Part shown: positions 26,196-33,187 of the stretch, one piece after another
Layout of the letters: every line of letters begins with the position of its first letter
Numbering within the stretch: the stretch's first letter is position 1
Source of the DNA: a virus
Reading direction: 5' to 3' (one strand)
Length of the DNA: 34,899 nucleotides
IMG/VR virus record: IMGVR_UViG_3300009497_000018
Coordinates: 1-34,899 of that record
Position numbers and translations under genes: made by a program
Notes under the pieces: model-generated
What the model was told of the DNA's origin: nothing
Seen by the model: the letters and a program-made list of their open reading frames with translations, nothing else
Database searches by the model: none

Positions 26196-26605
26196 AGCCA
26201 TTCGTTTTTTCTTTTACTTTATTATTTATTACATCCTGTAAGATTTCGACACTCTACCCGATGGCGGGAGCAATCACAGGAGGGGCGGGAGGGGCTATAG
26301 CGGGCCCTGTGACCGCGGGAGTAGGTGCGGGCTTAGGTTACTCGGTTGGAGAGAGTTTAAAGCATGCTGACGGGAACGAACAGGACTTAGGGCAAAACAT
26401 TAAGGTTATAAAAGCCCTGTCTGAAGGCGATGTGTCTGCATTAGTAATGAATCAATTGAAGAATGCGGAAAAGAGTTGGATGGACGAAGTTCTAGAACAA
26501 GTTTACGGACTTTTAAAGCTTTCTGCGGTAGGCTTTGCTTTATATTTACTAATACCTATTATTTATACAAAATACTTACACAAAAAAAATGAGCGAACTA
26601 AGTGA
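26192..26605 (+). CDS. Lipoprotein with Gly-rich and transmembrane segments
   Basis: Encodes 137 residues from a GTG at 26192 that overlaps the previous stop (GTGA); an in-frame TTG at 26135 lies deep in the glycosyltransferase gene and is rejected. The N-terminus is a clean lipoprotein signal: MKPFVFSFTLLFITSC with the lipidated Cys near 16. A Gly/Ala-rich hydrophobic region (about 24-50, ITGGAGGAIAGPVTAGVG) and a C-terminal membrane helix (LSAVGFALYLLIPIIY) follow. It could be an outer-membrane spanin partner or a superinfection-exclusion lipoprotein. The adjacent coiled-coil gene favours a lysis role, unproven. Confidence 0.65.
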   Translation: MKPFVFSFTLLFITSCKISTLYPMAGAITGGAGGAIAGPVTAGVGAGLGYSVGESLKHADGNEQDLGQNIKVIKALSEGDVSALVMNQLKNAEKSWMDEVLEQVYGLLKLSAVGFALYLLIPIIYTKYLHKKNERTK

Positions 26606-26828
26606 TTTACTACATTGGACTTGGATAGCAGTTTTCGGATGCGTTGCCTATTTCCTAAAAGATTTATATGCAAGATTTAAGGAGGAGGAGGCCAAAATCT
26701 TACAACTTCAACTTGAGGTACAAAAGCAAGGAGCAGAAAACCAATCTCTATTTAAAAGATTAGATGATGTTAAGGAATCATTAAGGGATATGAACAACAA
26801 GATCGACCGACTGCTCACAAAGGGTTAG
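26589..26828 (+). CDS. Small membrane protein with coiled coil (spanin- or holin-like)
   Basis: Encodes 79 residues: a transmembrane helix at about 8-25 (WTWIAVFGCVAYFLKDLY) then a charged coiled coil (about 30-76). This is the architecture of inner-membrane spanin subunits and of XhlA-like holins. It overlaps the lipoprotein gene by 17 bases. No endolysin is recognised nearby, which is odd for a lysis cassette. The stop TAG shares bases with the opposite-strand stop of the FkbM gene. Confidence 0.6.
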   Translation: MSELSDLLHWTWIAVFGCVAYFLKDLYARFKEEEAKILQLQLEVQKQGAENQSLFKRLDDVKESLRDMNNKIDRLLTKG

Positions 26829-27439
26829 GCAAAATGTATATCCCCGTGTACTAAAACTCCGCAAGCTCGTAAACTATCCAAAAGCGCAACTGCGGTAGAA
26901 TGGTTTTCTTTTTCAAAGTTTCGTTCATGAGTTTCGACCCACATCTCCACAATGTTATTTGTGATCTTCGTGTGCTTAACTAATTCTCTGCAAACAAGAA
27001 ACTCTGCACCTTCGATATCCATCTTGATATAGATTCTGCAACACGGGTCGTCCTTAATTAAATCTTGTAAAAACCCAATAGCATTAATTGTTTTTACTTT
27101 TTGAACTTTTACTTGCCTGTCATCGAAAGAAACTAGGTTATCTTCTATGTGTAAAAAGCTTCCTACTGCTGACAGGTCACCTTTATTTTGTTCTAAATAA
27201 ATACCTTTTGCGGTCAGTTTGGAAATGCGACTTGCTATCGTAAACTCAATTTCAGTTTCCTTTGTATAGATTGCTTTATTGATAAAAGTGTAGTTATCGA
27301 AACTTAAAGAAATGTTTATGTGCGGGTTGGCTTCAAAGCTATAAACTTCCCAATTGGGATTTCCCAATGCGTTAAGTTTTTCATTAAGCTTATTTAAGCC
27401 TTGCCCGACATTCGATCCCATATCCAATAAAAAGTTCAT
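26825..27439 (-). CDS. FkbM-family methyltransferase (only minus-strand gene)
   Basis: Encodes 204 residues. Motif I is DMGSNVGQG at 6-14, then SFEANPH near 34-40, and IKMDIEGAEFLV near 138-149, the FkbM signature. This family O-methylates sugars and related groups. It is the only gene on the minus strand and its end overlaps the plus-strand gene by four bases. The separate orientation and unlinked start suggest independent control or recent acquisition. A TAATAT -10-like box lies upstream on its strand. It likely tailors the same glycan as the sulfotransferase/glycosyltransferase pair. Confidence 0.82.
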   Translation of the reverse strand: MNFLLDMGSNVGQGLNKLNEKLNALGNPNWEVYSFEANPHINISLSFDNYTFINKAIYTKETEIEFTIASRISKLTAKGIYLEQNKGDLSAVGSFLHIEDNLVSFDDRQVKVQKVKTINAIGFLQDLIKDDPCCRIYIKMDIEGAEFLVCRELVKHTKITNNIVEMWVETHERNFEKENHSTAVALLDSLRACGVLVHGDIHFA

Positions 27440-27474
27440 ATTTAAATCTTACGGGATCAAAAAAAAGTTGCGAG

Positions 27475-27480
27475 ATATTA
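27475..27480 (-). promoter_or_regulatory. Possible -10 box for the FkbM gene
   Basis: ATATTA on plus reads TAATAT on minus, 36 bases upstream of the start codon at 27439. It is identical to the -10 of the strong promoter at 34482-34510. No good -35 is visible at 17 bases. Confidence 0.35.
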
Positions 27481-27617
27481 CCTAAAAAAGATAGCTTGCT
27501 TACATAGCACGGAACGCTCACTTGTACATAGTTAGTACGATAGAGCGAAATAAAAACCATCCATAAGTTTGTTTAAATTAAGGCTTACCCAACCCTCGGA
27601 ATTTTCTCACTTTAGGT

Positions 27618-27645
27618 TTTACAAGACATAGGTGCTTGTTATTAG
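27618..27645 (+). promoter_or_regulatory. Possible promoter for the recombination operon
   Basis: TTTACA (27618-27623), a 16-base spacer and TATTAG (27640-27645) give a moderate sigma70 match. The -35 equals that of the promoter at 34482. The leader would include the hairpin at 27669-27702. Confidence 0.4.
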
Positions 27646-27668
27646 ATGTTATCTTCAACCAAATAATA

Positions 27669-27702
27669 AAGTCCCGACACCTACCCACGGGCATCGGGAC
27701 TT
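27669..27702 (+). promoter_or_regulatory. Perfect 9-bp hairpin in the leader of the recombination operon
   Basis: AAGTCCCGA (27669-27677) pairs exactly with TCGGGACTT (27694-27702) around a 16-base loop containing CCCACGGG, which can pair internally. No T tract follows, so it is not a classical terminator. It may be an operator, an RNA structure controlling the gene at 27729, or a weak terminator for leftward transcription. Confidence 0.6.
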
Positions 27703-27728
27703 CAACAATAAATAAATAAAGGAATAAA

Positions 27729-28526
27729 ATGGAACAAGTAATGTTAGGTCAAGTCGCATTTGACCCACTAGTAATAAACGCAGATACTTTTAATAGTCTG
27801 TATAATTATAATATAAAGAAATATATTGAGCGAAGAGGATCGGGAGGTTCAAGTTTTAAGGCATCATACCTAAGTTGGGGTCATGCTTATAAAATACTAA
27901 AACAGGAGTTGCCCGAAATCATGGTCGACTTTGAAAAGGCACCCGACGGGTCAGTCGCTCACTATTATGGAGATGCTCGTACTGCAAGCGTTCATCCATT
28001 TCTCACAAACGGAAAACAACGCACTTCGTCGATATGCTTTCCTATTATGGATAATCGATTCGGTGCAGTTGAGGAACCCGATGCAAGAGAGATTAGTGAT
28101 GCTTGCCAACGAGGTGCAGTTAAAGCAATAGCGATCTATACAGGGTTAGGATTACCTTTGTATAATGGCGAGGATATACCAAAAGATGACTCGGGCGTAA
28201 CAACGAAACCCGACGCGGATGATATATTTGATCCTCCTACTGAAAGCAAACAGACATATAGTGTCCCCGCGGAATCCGATAAAATCTTTCTTGATGTTCC
28301 ATTTAAGAAAAAAGATGAGGCAAAAGAAAAAGGTGCTCGTTGGGATAAAAACCAAAAGAAATGGTACGCGACTGCCGCAACCATTACTGCCCTTGAGGAA
28401 TTTATAATTAAGGCGCCCGAGGCGACCGATATTGTACCGAGGGACAATGATACCGATGCAACCCAAAGTGTTGAGGATGCTCAAGCAGATGAAATGAGTC
28501 CCGATGACGAAGATGTTCCTTTCTAA
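27729..28526 (+). CDS. Single-strand annealing protein (Sak3/DUF1071-like) with DUF5710-like domain and SSB-like tail
   Basis: Encodes 265 residues. Residues 40-140 (SFKASYLSWGHAYKILKQ onwards) match the DUF1071/Sak3 group of single-strand annealing proteins. Residues about 185-220 (FLDVPFKKKDEAKEKGARW and KNQKKWYA) match the DUF5710 fold, which is often joined to DNA-processing domains. The C-terminus ends DDEDVPF, like the acidic tip that bacterial SSB uses to recruit partners. It should anneal or bind single strands in phage recombination. AAAGGA before the ATG gives a modest Shine-Dalgarno. The fusion of annealing core, DUF5710 and SSB-like tip is unusual. Confidence 0.78.
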   Translation: MEQVMLGQVAFDPLVINADTFNSLYNYNIKKYIERRGSGGSSFKASYLSWGHAYKILKQELPEIMVDFEKAPDGSVAHYYGDARTASVHPFLTNGKQRTSSICFPIMDNRFGAVEEPDAREISDACQRGAVKAIAIYTGLGLPLYNGEDIPKDDSGVTTKPDADDIFDPPTESKQTYSVPAESDKIFLDVPFKKKDEAKEKGARWDKNQKKWYATAATITALEEFIIKAPEATDIVPRDNDTDATQSVEDAQADEMSPDDEDVPF

Positions 28527-28542
28527 AATATCAGAACATGAC

Positions 28543-28550
28543 ACAACCAC
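28543..28550 (+). promoter_or_regulatory. Leader ACAACCAC that favours the start at 28556
   Basis: ACAACCAC lies five bases before the ATG at 28556, inside an open frame that also has an ATG at 28538. The early genes carry the same leader immediately before their starts, so this supports the downstream ATG. Confidence 0.6.
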
Positions 28551-28555
28551 ACAAT

Positions 28556-28852
28556 ATGCACTCAAACTCTATCGATGCCTACGAGTCGGAGAAAGTAAAC
28601 CTAAGTAAACGAGCGCTTTCAATACTTACGGAACTCGAAAGTCGCCCTCGCCCCTGTTCTGATCGACAACTCAAGGATCGATTAGGTTATTCTGATATGA
28701 ATATGGTACGACCTAGAGTCACCGAACTTATTGGTAAAGGTTTGGTATTTGAGGTCGGGAAATACCCGTGTGAAATCACAGGTAAATCCGTAAGGCTAAT
28801 TCTGCATTTTAAATATGTGGAGATGGACAAACGCCAACTTGAATTATTCTGA
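28556..28852 (+). CDS. Winged-helix protein with clamp-binding-like C-terminus
   Basis: Encodes 98 residues from ATG 28556, chosen by the ACAACCAC leader; ATG 28538 is the alternative. Residues 20-80 look like a winged helix (LSKRALSILTELESRPRP, DRQLKDRLGYSDMNMVRPRV). The last six residues, RQLELF, match the bacterial sliding-clamp binding consensus QLxLF. It may bind DNA at the phage origin and recruit the host clamp. The gene overlaps the next start by one base. Confidence 0.65.
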   Translation: MHSNSIDAYESEKVNLSKRALSILTELESRPRPCSDRQLKDRLGYSDMNMVRPRVTELIGKGLVFEVGKYPCEITGKSVRLILHFKYVEMDKRQLELF

Positions 28853-29037
28853 TGAACGAGTATGACAGGGAAATATTCTCCGAAATTATGTCGGGTCATG
28901 GAACTTGGTACAACGCTCGCTTGATAAGATTCATCGCAAAAGCAGATAGGGATAATATGGAATTACTTCATAAGATTTATCCCGAACAAGTAGAGTTGGT
29001 GTATAAATATCAGAACGGAAAGGAATGGAATGAGTAA
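28852..29037 (+). CDS. Small hypothetical protein, replication operon
   Basis: Encodes 61 residues, charged and helical, no recognised domain. It starts in a TGATG overlap with the winged-helix gene and ends overlapping the next gene by eight bases. Tight packing supports its being real. Confidence 0.6.
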   Translation: MNEYDREIFSEIMSGHGTWYNARLIRFIAKADRDNMELLHKIYPEQVELVYKYQNGKEWNE

Positions 29038-29320
29038 AGAAATTGATTCAGATAATTATGCCTTAATCATTGCTTCGTTTCTTTGGTGGAAGATCGATCC
29101 GAAAGATCATGGTTGGGCAAAGCAATCTGTATTTCCCATGTGGGTTTCCGAGGCGATAAGTAGAATAACTGCTTATCACTCGGGGCTCAATTTAGGGACC
29201 CACATTTGCATTCATGCTATTGCCCAAGGACACCAAGAACCATACGCGGAAAACATAATAAATAAATTAGTTAAAAACACAAAAGCAGAAAAGGACTTCG
29301 AATATGCCTATAAAAAATAA
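29030..29320 (+). CDS. Hypothetical protein, replication operon
   Basis: Encodes 96 residues including a Trp-rich N-terminal segment (FLWWKIDPKDHGWAKQ) and a His/Cys pair (THICIHAIAQGH) that could be a metal site. No family is recognised. It overlaps both neighbours. Confidence 0.6.
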   Translation: MSKEIDSDNYALIIASFLWWKIDPKDHGWAKQSVFPMWVSEAISRITAYHSGLNLGTHICIHAIAQGHQEPYAENIINKLVKNTKAEKDFEYAYKK

Positions 29321-29369
29321 CTTCGACGAATTGGAGTTTATAAAACAATCACAACAAACAATAAATAAA

Positions 29370-29579
29370 ATGAGTAAATGTACTAAAAAAGCGTATGCTT
29401 GCGACTCTTGCGGTCAAGAAAAGGAGATCGAAACAAATCATTGGGGTCAAATCTACAACACGGATTGCTCCGTTTGTGACACATTGACTACTTGGTCTGT
29501 AAGCGAAGAAATTCCCGAAGGTGCGTGGATACCCACACCATGGACTGAAACGATTTCTATAACCCCTCTTGGACAATGA
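29370..29579 (+). CDS. Small zinc-ribbon protein
   Basis: Encodes 69 residues. Two CxxC pairs (CDSC near 10-13 and CSVC near 33-36) form a likely zinc ribbon. The start at 29370 follows ACAACAAACAATAAATAAA, a variant of the leader; an in-frame ATG at 29304 inside the preceding gene would add 22 residues. The stop overlaps the next ATG. Such small ribbons bind nucleic acid or partner proteins. A role in the replication operon is inferred. Confidence 0.62.
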   Translation: MSKCTKKAYACDSCGQEKEIETNHWGQIYNTDCSVCDTLTTWSVSEEIPEGAWIPTPWTETISITPLGQ

Positions 29580-30382
29580 GAACGTGCAAACGATTTACGG
29601 ATATATTTAAATGGAATCAAGTTTGGTTTAGGGAACTTTTGCCCGACCAAAAACTTGTATTTCTTTTTCTTGTAGACGAATGCGATTCAGCGGGAGTTTG
29701 GGAAATCGATCTCAAAATGTGCGAGTTCAAAACGGGCTTGAGCATTGAGTCAATTGGGGCAACTATTGAAGTTCTCATACATACAGGTCGAATCACAAGG
29801 ATCGATACAGGCGACAAGTTATGGCTTACGAAATTTATAATGTTTCAGTATCCCAAAGGCTTAAAGGAGGATTACAACCCACATAAACCTATCTTTGATT
29901 CGATAACAAGAAACAACCTAGACAGGTCTAAGCTCTATACAACCGAACCCTTGACCAACATAACCCCAACAATACAGGGTATGGATATGGATATGGATTT
30001 GGATTCGGATAAAGAAATAAAAGTAAACATACTCGATAAAGCTATCAAATTGTGGAACACCGAGGTGTCGCCTAAGATCATTGGCACACCCAAGGTCAAA
30101 CACCGAACCAAGGGGCGCGTTAAAAGGCTCAATCAGATACGGGCACGCTTAAAAGAGGGGTTATCAGATAAAACATCACTACCGAAAGATGCAGACGAAC
30201 TCTATCCGTTCAGATTGTTATGCGAAAAAATTAAGTATAGCCCTTTTCTCACGGGTATGTCTACAGATTGGAAATGCACATTCGATTGGGTTCTCAATCC
30301 GACGAATTGGCAAAAGATAATGGACGGAAACTTTGACGGAAAAACTCGTATTGGAAAGGTCGATCACAATGACGGATTCTGA
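29576..30382 (+). CDS. Replication initiator-like protein
   Basis: Encodes 268 residues. Residues 1-100 (FKWNQVWFRELLPDQKLVFLFLVDEC then DSAGVWEID) match the N-terminal winged-helix of phage replisome organisers/O-like and DnaD-type initiators. A low-complexity linker MDMDMDLDSDKE lies near 136-147. The C-terminal half, ending with WKCTFDWVLNPTNWQKIMDG, is the conserved C-terminal block seen in such proteins. It should bind the phage origin and hand off to the DnaC-like loader next to it. The gene overlaps the loader by 14 bases. Confidence 0.78.
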   Translation: MRTCKRFTDIFKWNQVWFRELLPDQKLVFLFLVDECDSAGVWEIDLKMCEFKTGLSIESIGATIEVLIHTGRITRIDTGDKLWLTKFIMFQYPKGLKEDYNPHKPIFDSITRNNLDRSKLYTTEPLTNITPTIQGMDMDMDLDSDKEIKVNILDKAIKLWNTEVSPKIIGTPKVKHRTKGRVKRLNQIRARLKEGLSDKTSLPKDADELYPFRLLCEKIKYSPFLTGMSTDWKCTFDWVLNPTNWQKIMDGNFDGKTRIGKVDHNDGF

Positions 30383-31148
30383 CCCACAAAAACTTGTATC
30401 TGACTTCGTTCAAGAATCGAGGACAATGCAGTTCACATGCGAGAATACAGGGGTTTCGTTCGAAGCGGAACAAATTATGTTCGGGGGGGGGTGGTTTCCA
30501 CATTACAGGTTTTCGCCCGAAGAAACTGACAGGCTGATCGCTTTGGAGCGACAAAAAGAATCAAACGAGCGACGCGACAAGTGGGTAAATATCCAAAAGC
30601 GAAGATACGAAAAGCAATGCCCAAAAATTATGGGTGATACCGATCCCGAACGATTACCACAATTGCAATATAGGCAAGTTATGGATTGGAGTTATCAAGC
30701 AAAGGGAATGATCCTACATGGAGTTACAGGTGCGGGCAAAACTCGCATAATGTGGGCGAAGATTAGGCAATGGGTATCGAGTGGTTCGGGATGGAGTTAC
30801 TATCAAAGTAGAAAGCTACAGGACATGTTACTTAAATCTGTCTTTGATAAAACACACGACGATCTTATGTACCAACTAACGAATCATCGTGTTCTTATAA
30901 TTGATGACTTGGGTAAAGAAAAGGCGGGCGATAAATGGGTGACTGACATCTTTGATATAGTCGATAGACGATGCGAAGCAGAGAAACCTACTTTTATTAC
31001 CACGAATTACAATGGGCAGAAACTTGCTCAAAAGTATCTCAAAGCAAATCCCGAAAACGATGAAACTTGCGAGGCATTACTTAGGCGCTTGCGAGAGTTT
31101 TATATAAGTGTTCCATTCAAAGTAGGCATAAATAATGAAAAGTCTTAA
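30369..31148 (+). CDS. DnaC-like helicase loader ATPase
   Basis: Encodes 259 residues from ATG 30369, which overlaps the initiator gene; an upstream in-frame start at 30333 is deep in that gene. Walker A is GVTGAGKT at 118-125 and Walker B VLIIDD at 175-180. FITTNYNGQKLAQKY and LLRRLREF follow, as in the DnaC/IstB group. It loads the host replicative helicase, so the phage would depend on host DnaB. A nine-G run (30483-30491) codes for Gly-Gly-Gly near residue 40. Confidence 0.85.
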   Translation: MTDSDPQKLVSDFVQESRTMQFTCENTGVSFEAEQIMFGGGWFPHYRFSPEETDRLIALERQKESNERRDKWVNIQKRRYEKQCPKIMGDTDPERLPQLQYRQVMDWSYQAKGMILHGVTGAGKTRIMWAKIRQWVSSGSGWSYYQSRKLQDMLLKSVFDKTHDDLMYQLTNHRVLIIDDLGKEKAGDKWVTDIFDIVDRRCEAEKPTFITTNYNGQKLAQKYLKANPENDETCEALLRRLREFYISVPFKVGINNEKS

Positions 31149-31704
31149 AATAGGAAACATAGAGAATACAATATGTGATTACGGATACCATAAGGGTAAG
31201 CATTGTGTTCTGCTAACGACTTGCGTGTCCGAAAAAAAACAGGTTTTGACACTTCAGCAAATACACAAATATGTAGACGAATGTTCGCCAAAACTCGTAC
31301 TGATACAGGGACATACGGAACTTGCGGAAGATGATCCATGTAATCCAAAGTCGTTCACACCAAACATTCTTAAAGCGTTCTTAGGCATGTCAAAAGTTCC
31401 CATCCATATAACCACGAAGGGTTGTTGGGAAACGAATCTAATGGTCGATTGGATGTGCTTGAGGTTTGATAGAAATAAATACCCATTACATGAAAGTGTT
31501 AGGTATGCTTCAGAAGCAATTATTAATGTTTCAAGTCCCGAGGATATTGAAAGTTGGCTTTATTGTGCTGACGAAAAGTTGAGCTATATGCACACTTGGC
31601 TTAAGGAAAAAAACTCACATGAAACAGATACATACATCAGAGATTATGTAATGACTGAGACGAACTTAAGTTTAAAGTACCAATCCCCAACAATGCAGAT
31701 ATAA
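31135..31704 (+). CDS. Protein of unknown function at the end of the replication operon
   Basis: Encodes 189 residues with eight Cys and no recognised family. It contains a possible Rossmann-type strand-turn (KLVLIQGHTEL, near 53-63) and conserved-looking FTPNILKAFLGMSK and GCWETNLMVDW segments. It overlaps the helicase loader by 14 bases. It lies just before the ParB/glycosyltransferase group and could belong to either module. An enzyme on nucleic acid or nucleotides is a guess. Confidence 0.62.
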   Translation: MKSLKIGNIENTICDYGYHKGKHCVLLTTCVSEKKQVLTLQQIHKYVDECSPKLVLIQGHTELAEDDPCNPKSFTPNILKAFLGMSKVPIHITTKGCWETNLMVDWMCLRFDRNKYPLHESVRYASEAIINVSSPEDIESWLYCADEKLSYMHTWLKEKNSHETDTYIRDYVMTETNLSLKYQSPTMQI

Positions 31705-31707
31705 ATC

Positions 31708-31743
31708 TTTTTTGTTTACTTTGTTCCGATTCAGCTTTACCTC
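31708..31743 (+). promoter_or_regulatory. Possible promoter of the ParB/glycosyltransferase group
   Basis: The 12-mer TTTTTTGTTTAC (31708-31719) is shared with the strong promoter region at 34475-34486. TTTACT (31715-31720) would be the -35, with a poor -10 (TACCTC at 17 bases). The start codon at 31750 would leave a very short leader. Confidence 0.35.
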
Positions 31744-31749
31744 CTAGGT

Positions 31750-32382
31750 ATGAAAGTAAATTGCAGCCACACTAAGCTAGTAAATATAAAAGACTTAAAA
31801 ACCAATCCTCGGAACCCTAATGTTCACCCCGAGAATCAAATACTTTTACTTGCTAAAATATTAAAAGCATCGGGATGGAGATCACCCGTAGTCGTAAGTA
31901 ATCTGAGCGGATTAATCGTGAAAGGTCACGGCAGATTACAAGCCGCAAAGGTCGCGGGCTTTAACAAAGTCCCTGTAGACTTCCAAGATTATGAAACTGC
32001 GGAAGAAGAAACTGCCGACTTAATTGCTGATAATAGGCTCGCAGAGCTATCGGACTTTGACGGACAAATCTTGAAAGATTTAATCGAGGAACTTGATACA
32101 GGTAAAGGTGATCTTGACCTTACGGGTTACGATCAAAAAAGTTTAGAGCAACTCATGTCTCAATTCCATGTCGATGCAGTAGACGAGGAAGCAGAATACG
32201 ACGGGATGCCTAAAGTTGATCTAATCGAGGAGTCATTTAGAAAACTTATTGTTCACTTTGATAATGAGAACGATGTAAAAGATTTTCAGTTAAAACTAGG
32301 ACTGAGCAAACTTACGGAAAAAACTACTTCAATGTATTGGCCTTGGAAAGATCGGGCAACAGAAGCACCTAACTTTGAATAG
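31750..32382 (+). CDS. ParB-like nuclease-domain protein
   Basis: Encodes 210 residues. The ParB/Srx fold N-terminal domain has LKTNPRNPNVHPENQ near 16-30 and GHGRLQAAKVAGFNKVPV near 58-75, the usual signature. The remainder has DNRLAELSDFDGQILKDLIEEL and a C-terminal extension. In phages this domain is commonly found beside or fused to DNA methyltransferases and in base-modification clusters; here it stands alone before two glycosyltransferases. It could nick DNA or bind nucleotides. Full partition function is not implied. Confidence 0.82.
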   Translation: MKVNCSHTKLVNIKDLKTNPRNPNVHPENQILLLAKILKASGWRSPVVVSNLSGLIVKGHGRLQAAKVAGFNKVPVDFQDYETAEEETADLIADNRLAELSDFDGQILKDLIEELDTGKGDLDLTGYDQKSLEQLMSQFHVDAVDEEAEYDGMPKVDLIEESFRKLIVHFDNENDVKDFQLKLGLSKLTEKTTSMYWPWKDRATEAPNFE

Positions 32383-33180
32383 GTGGGTGACTTAAAGTAT
32401 AAGATTTATATCCCTAGTAAGGGTCGGTCAAATAACTGCAAGACCGCAAATGTGTTACTGAAGTACGGCTATACAAAGTTTCAAATTGTAATCGAGCCAC
32501 AGGATGAAAAAGATTACTTAAAAATATACCCAAAAGAAAACTTACTTGTACTAAGTAAGAACGATCAAGGATTAGGATGGTCACGGCAGATTACAAAAGA
32601 AATAAGCCAAAAAGAAGGAGTTGAGTACCATTGGTCGCTTGATGATGATTTAAAGTTCTTTCGAAGAACTATTACATTAGAAGATGGCGAGGTTAAAAAA
32701 AGAAACGCTGTTTGCAATCCTATTGAGCTATTTGAGGAAATAGAAGAATATGTTCAGCCGTTTGGAAATATTGGAATGGTTGGGCTGATTCACCAAGCTT
32801 TTGGATGGACGAAAACTAAAGACTTAGAGTTTAACAGGCAATGTGCGAGTGCATTTCTTATAAATAATAACACAAAAGCTAAATTTAGATTAAAGTTAAA
32901 ACTTGATACTGACTACAATCTTCAGTTGCTCTTCGATAAATGGGTAACAATAAACTTTAACAAGTTTTTATACGACAACCCTGCTTTCGGCACGGTTGAA
33001 GGCGGGCTTACTAATATTTACAGAAACGAAGCAGAGGAGCACCAAAAGATATTTATAAAAAAGTGGCCTTTCTTTGTTCAAGAAAAAGTCATGGGGAAGC
33101 AATATGCGACTCGTATTAAACCGAATAATATTTGGCGAAAGTTTTCACAAAGACCGAAGCTAAAAGTCGATTGGAATTAA
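32383..33180 (+). CDS. TET-associated-type (TAGT-like) glycosyltransferase 1
   Basis: Encodes 265 residues from GTG 32383, directly after the ParB stop. The TAGT pattern is present: YIPSKGRSNNCKTANVL near 8-24, IVIEPQDEKDY near 35-45, GLGWSRQ near 64-70 and YHWSLDDDLKFF near 82-93, with DDD as the metal motif. Members of this group are known to glycosylate 5-hydroxymethylcytosine in phage DNA, made by TET/JBP oxygenases. Neither a cytosine methyltransferase nor a TET oxygenase is seen in this genome. The acceptor could be DNA or another phage component. Confidence 0.78.
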   Translation: MGDLKYKIYIPSKGRSNNCKTANVLLKYGYTKFQIVIEPQDEKDYLKIYPKENLLVLSKNDQGLGWSRQITKEISQKEGVEYHWSLDDDLKFFRRTITLEDGEVKKRNAVCNPIELFEEIEEYVQPFGNIGMVGLIHQAFGWTKTKDLEFNRQCASAFLINNNTKAKFRLKLKLDTDYNLQLLFDKWVTINFNKFLYDNPAFGTVEGGLTNIYRNEAEEHQKIFIKKWPFFVQEKVMGKQYATRIKPNNIWRKFSQRPKLKVDWN

Positions 33181-33187
33181 AAGTAAA

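Larger units (their letters stand above)
27440..27728. other. Divergent intergenic region
   Basis: Nearly 290 bases between the minus-strand FkbM gene and the plus-strand recombination operon. It is AT-rich, without a gene. It should hold divergent promoters: on minus a TAATAT box (27475-27480) and on plus TTTACA followed after 16 bases by TATTAG (27618-27645). A perfect hairpin (27669-27702) lies in the probable plus-strand leader. Confidence 0.55.

Noticed and set aside
29976-30012. Micro-repeat GGATATGGATATGG as a regulatory element
   Set aside because: It lies in frame in the initiator gene and codes for a Met-Asp linker; no regulatory reading is needed.
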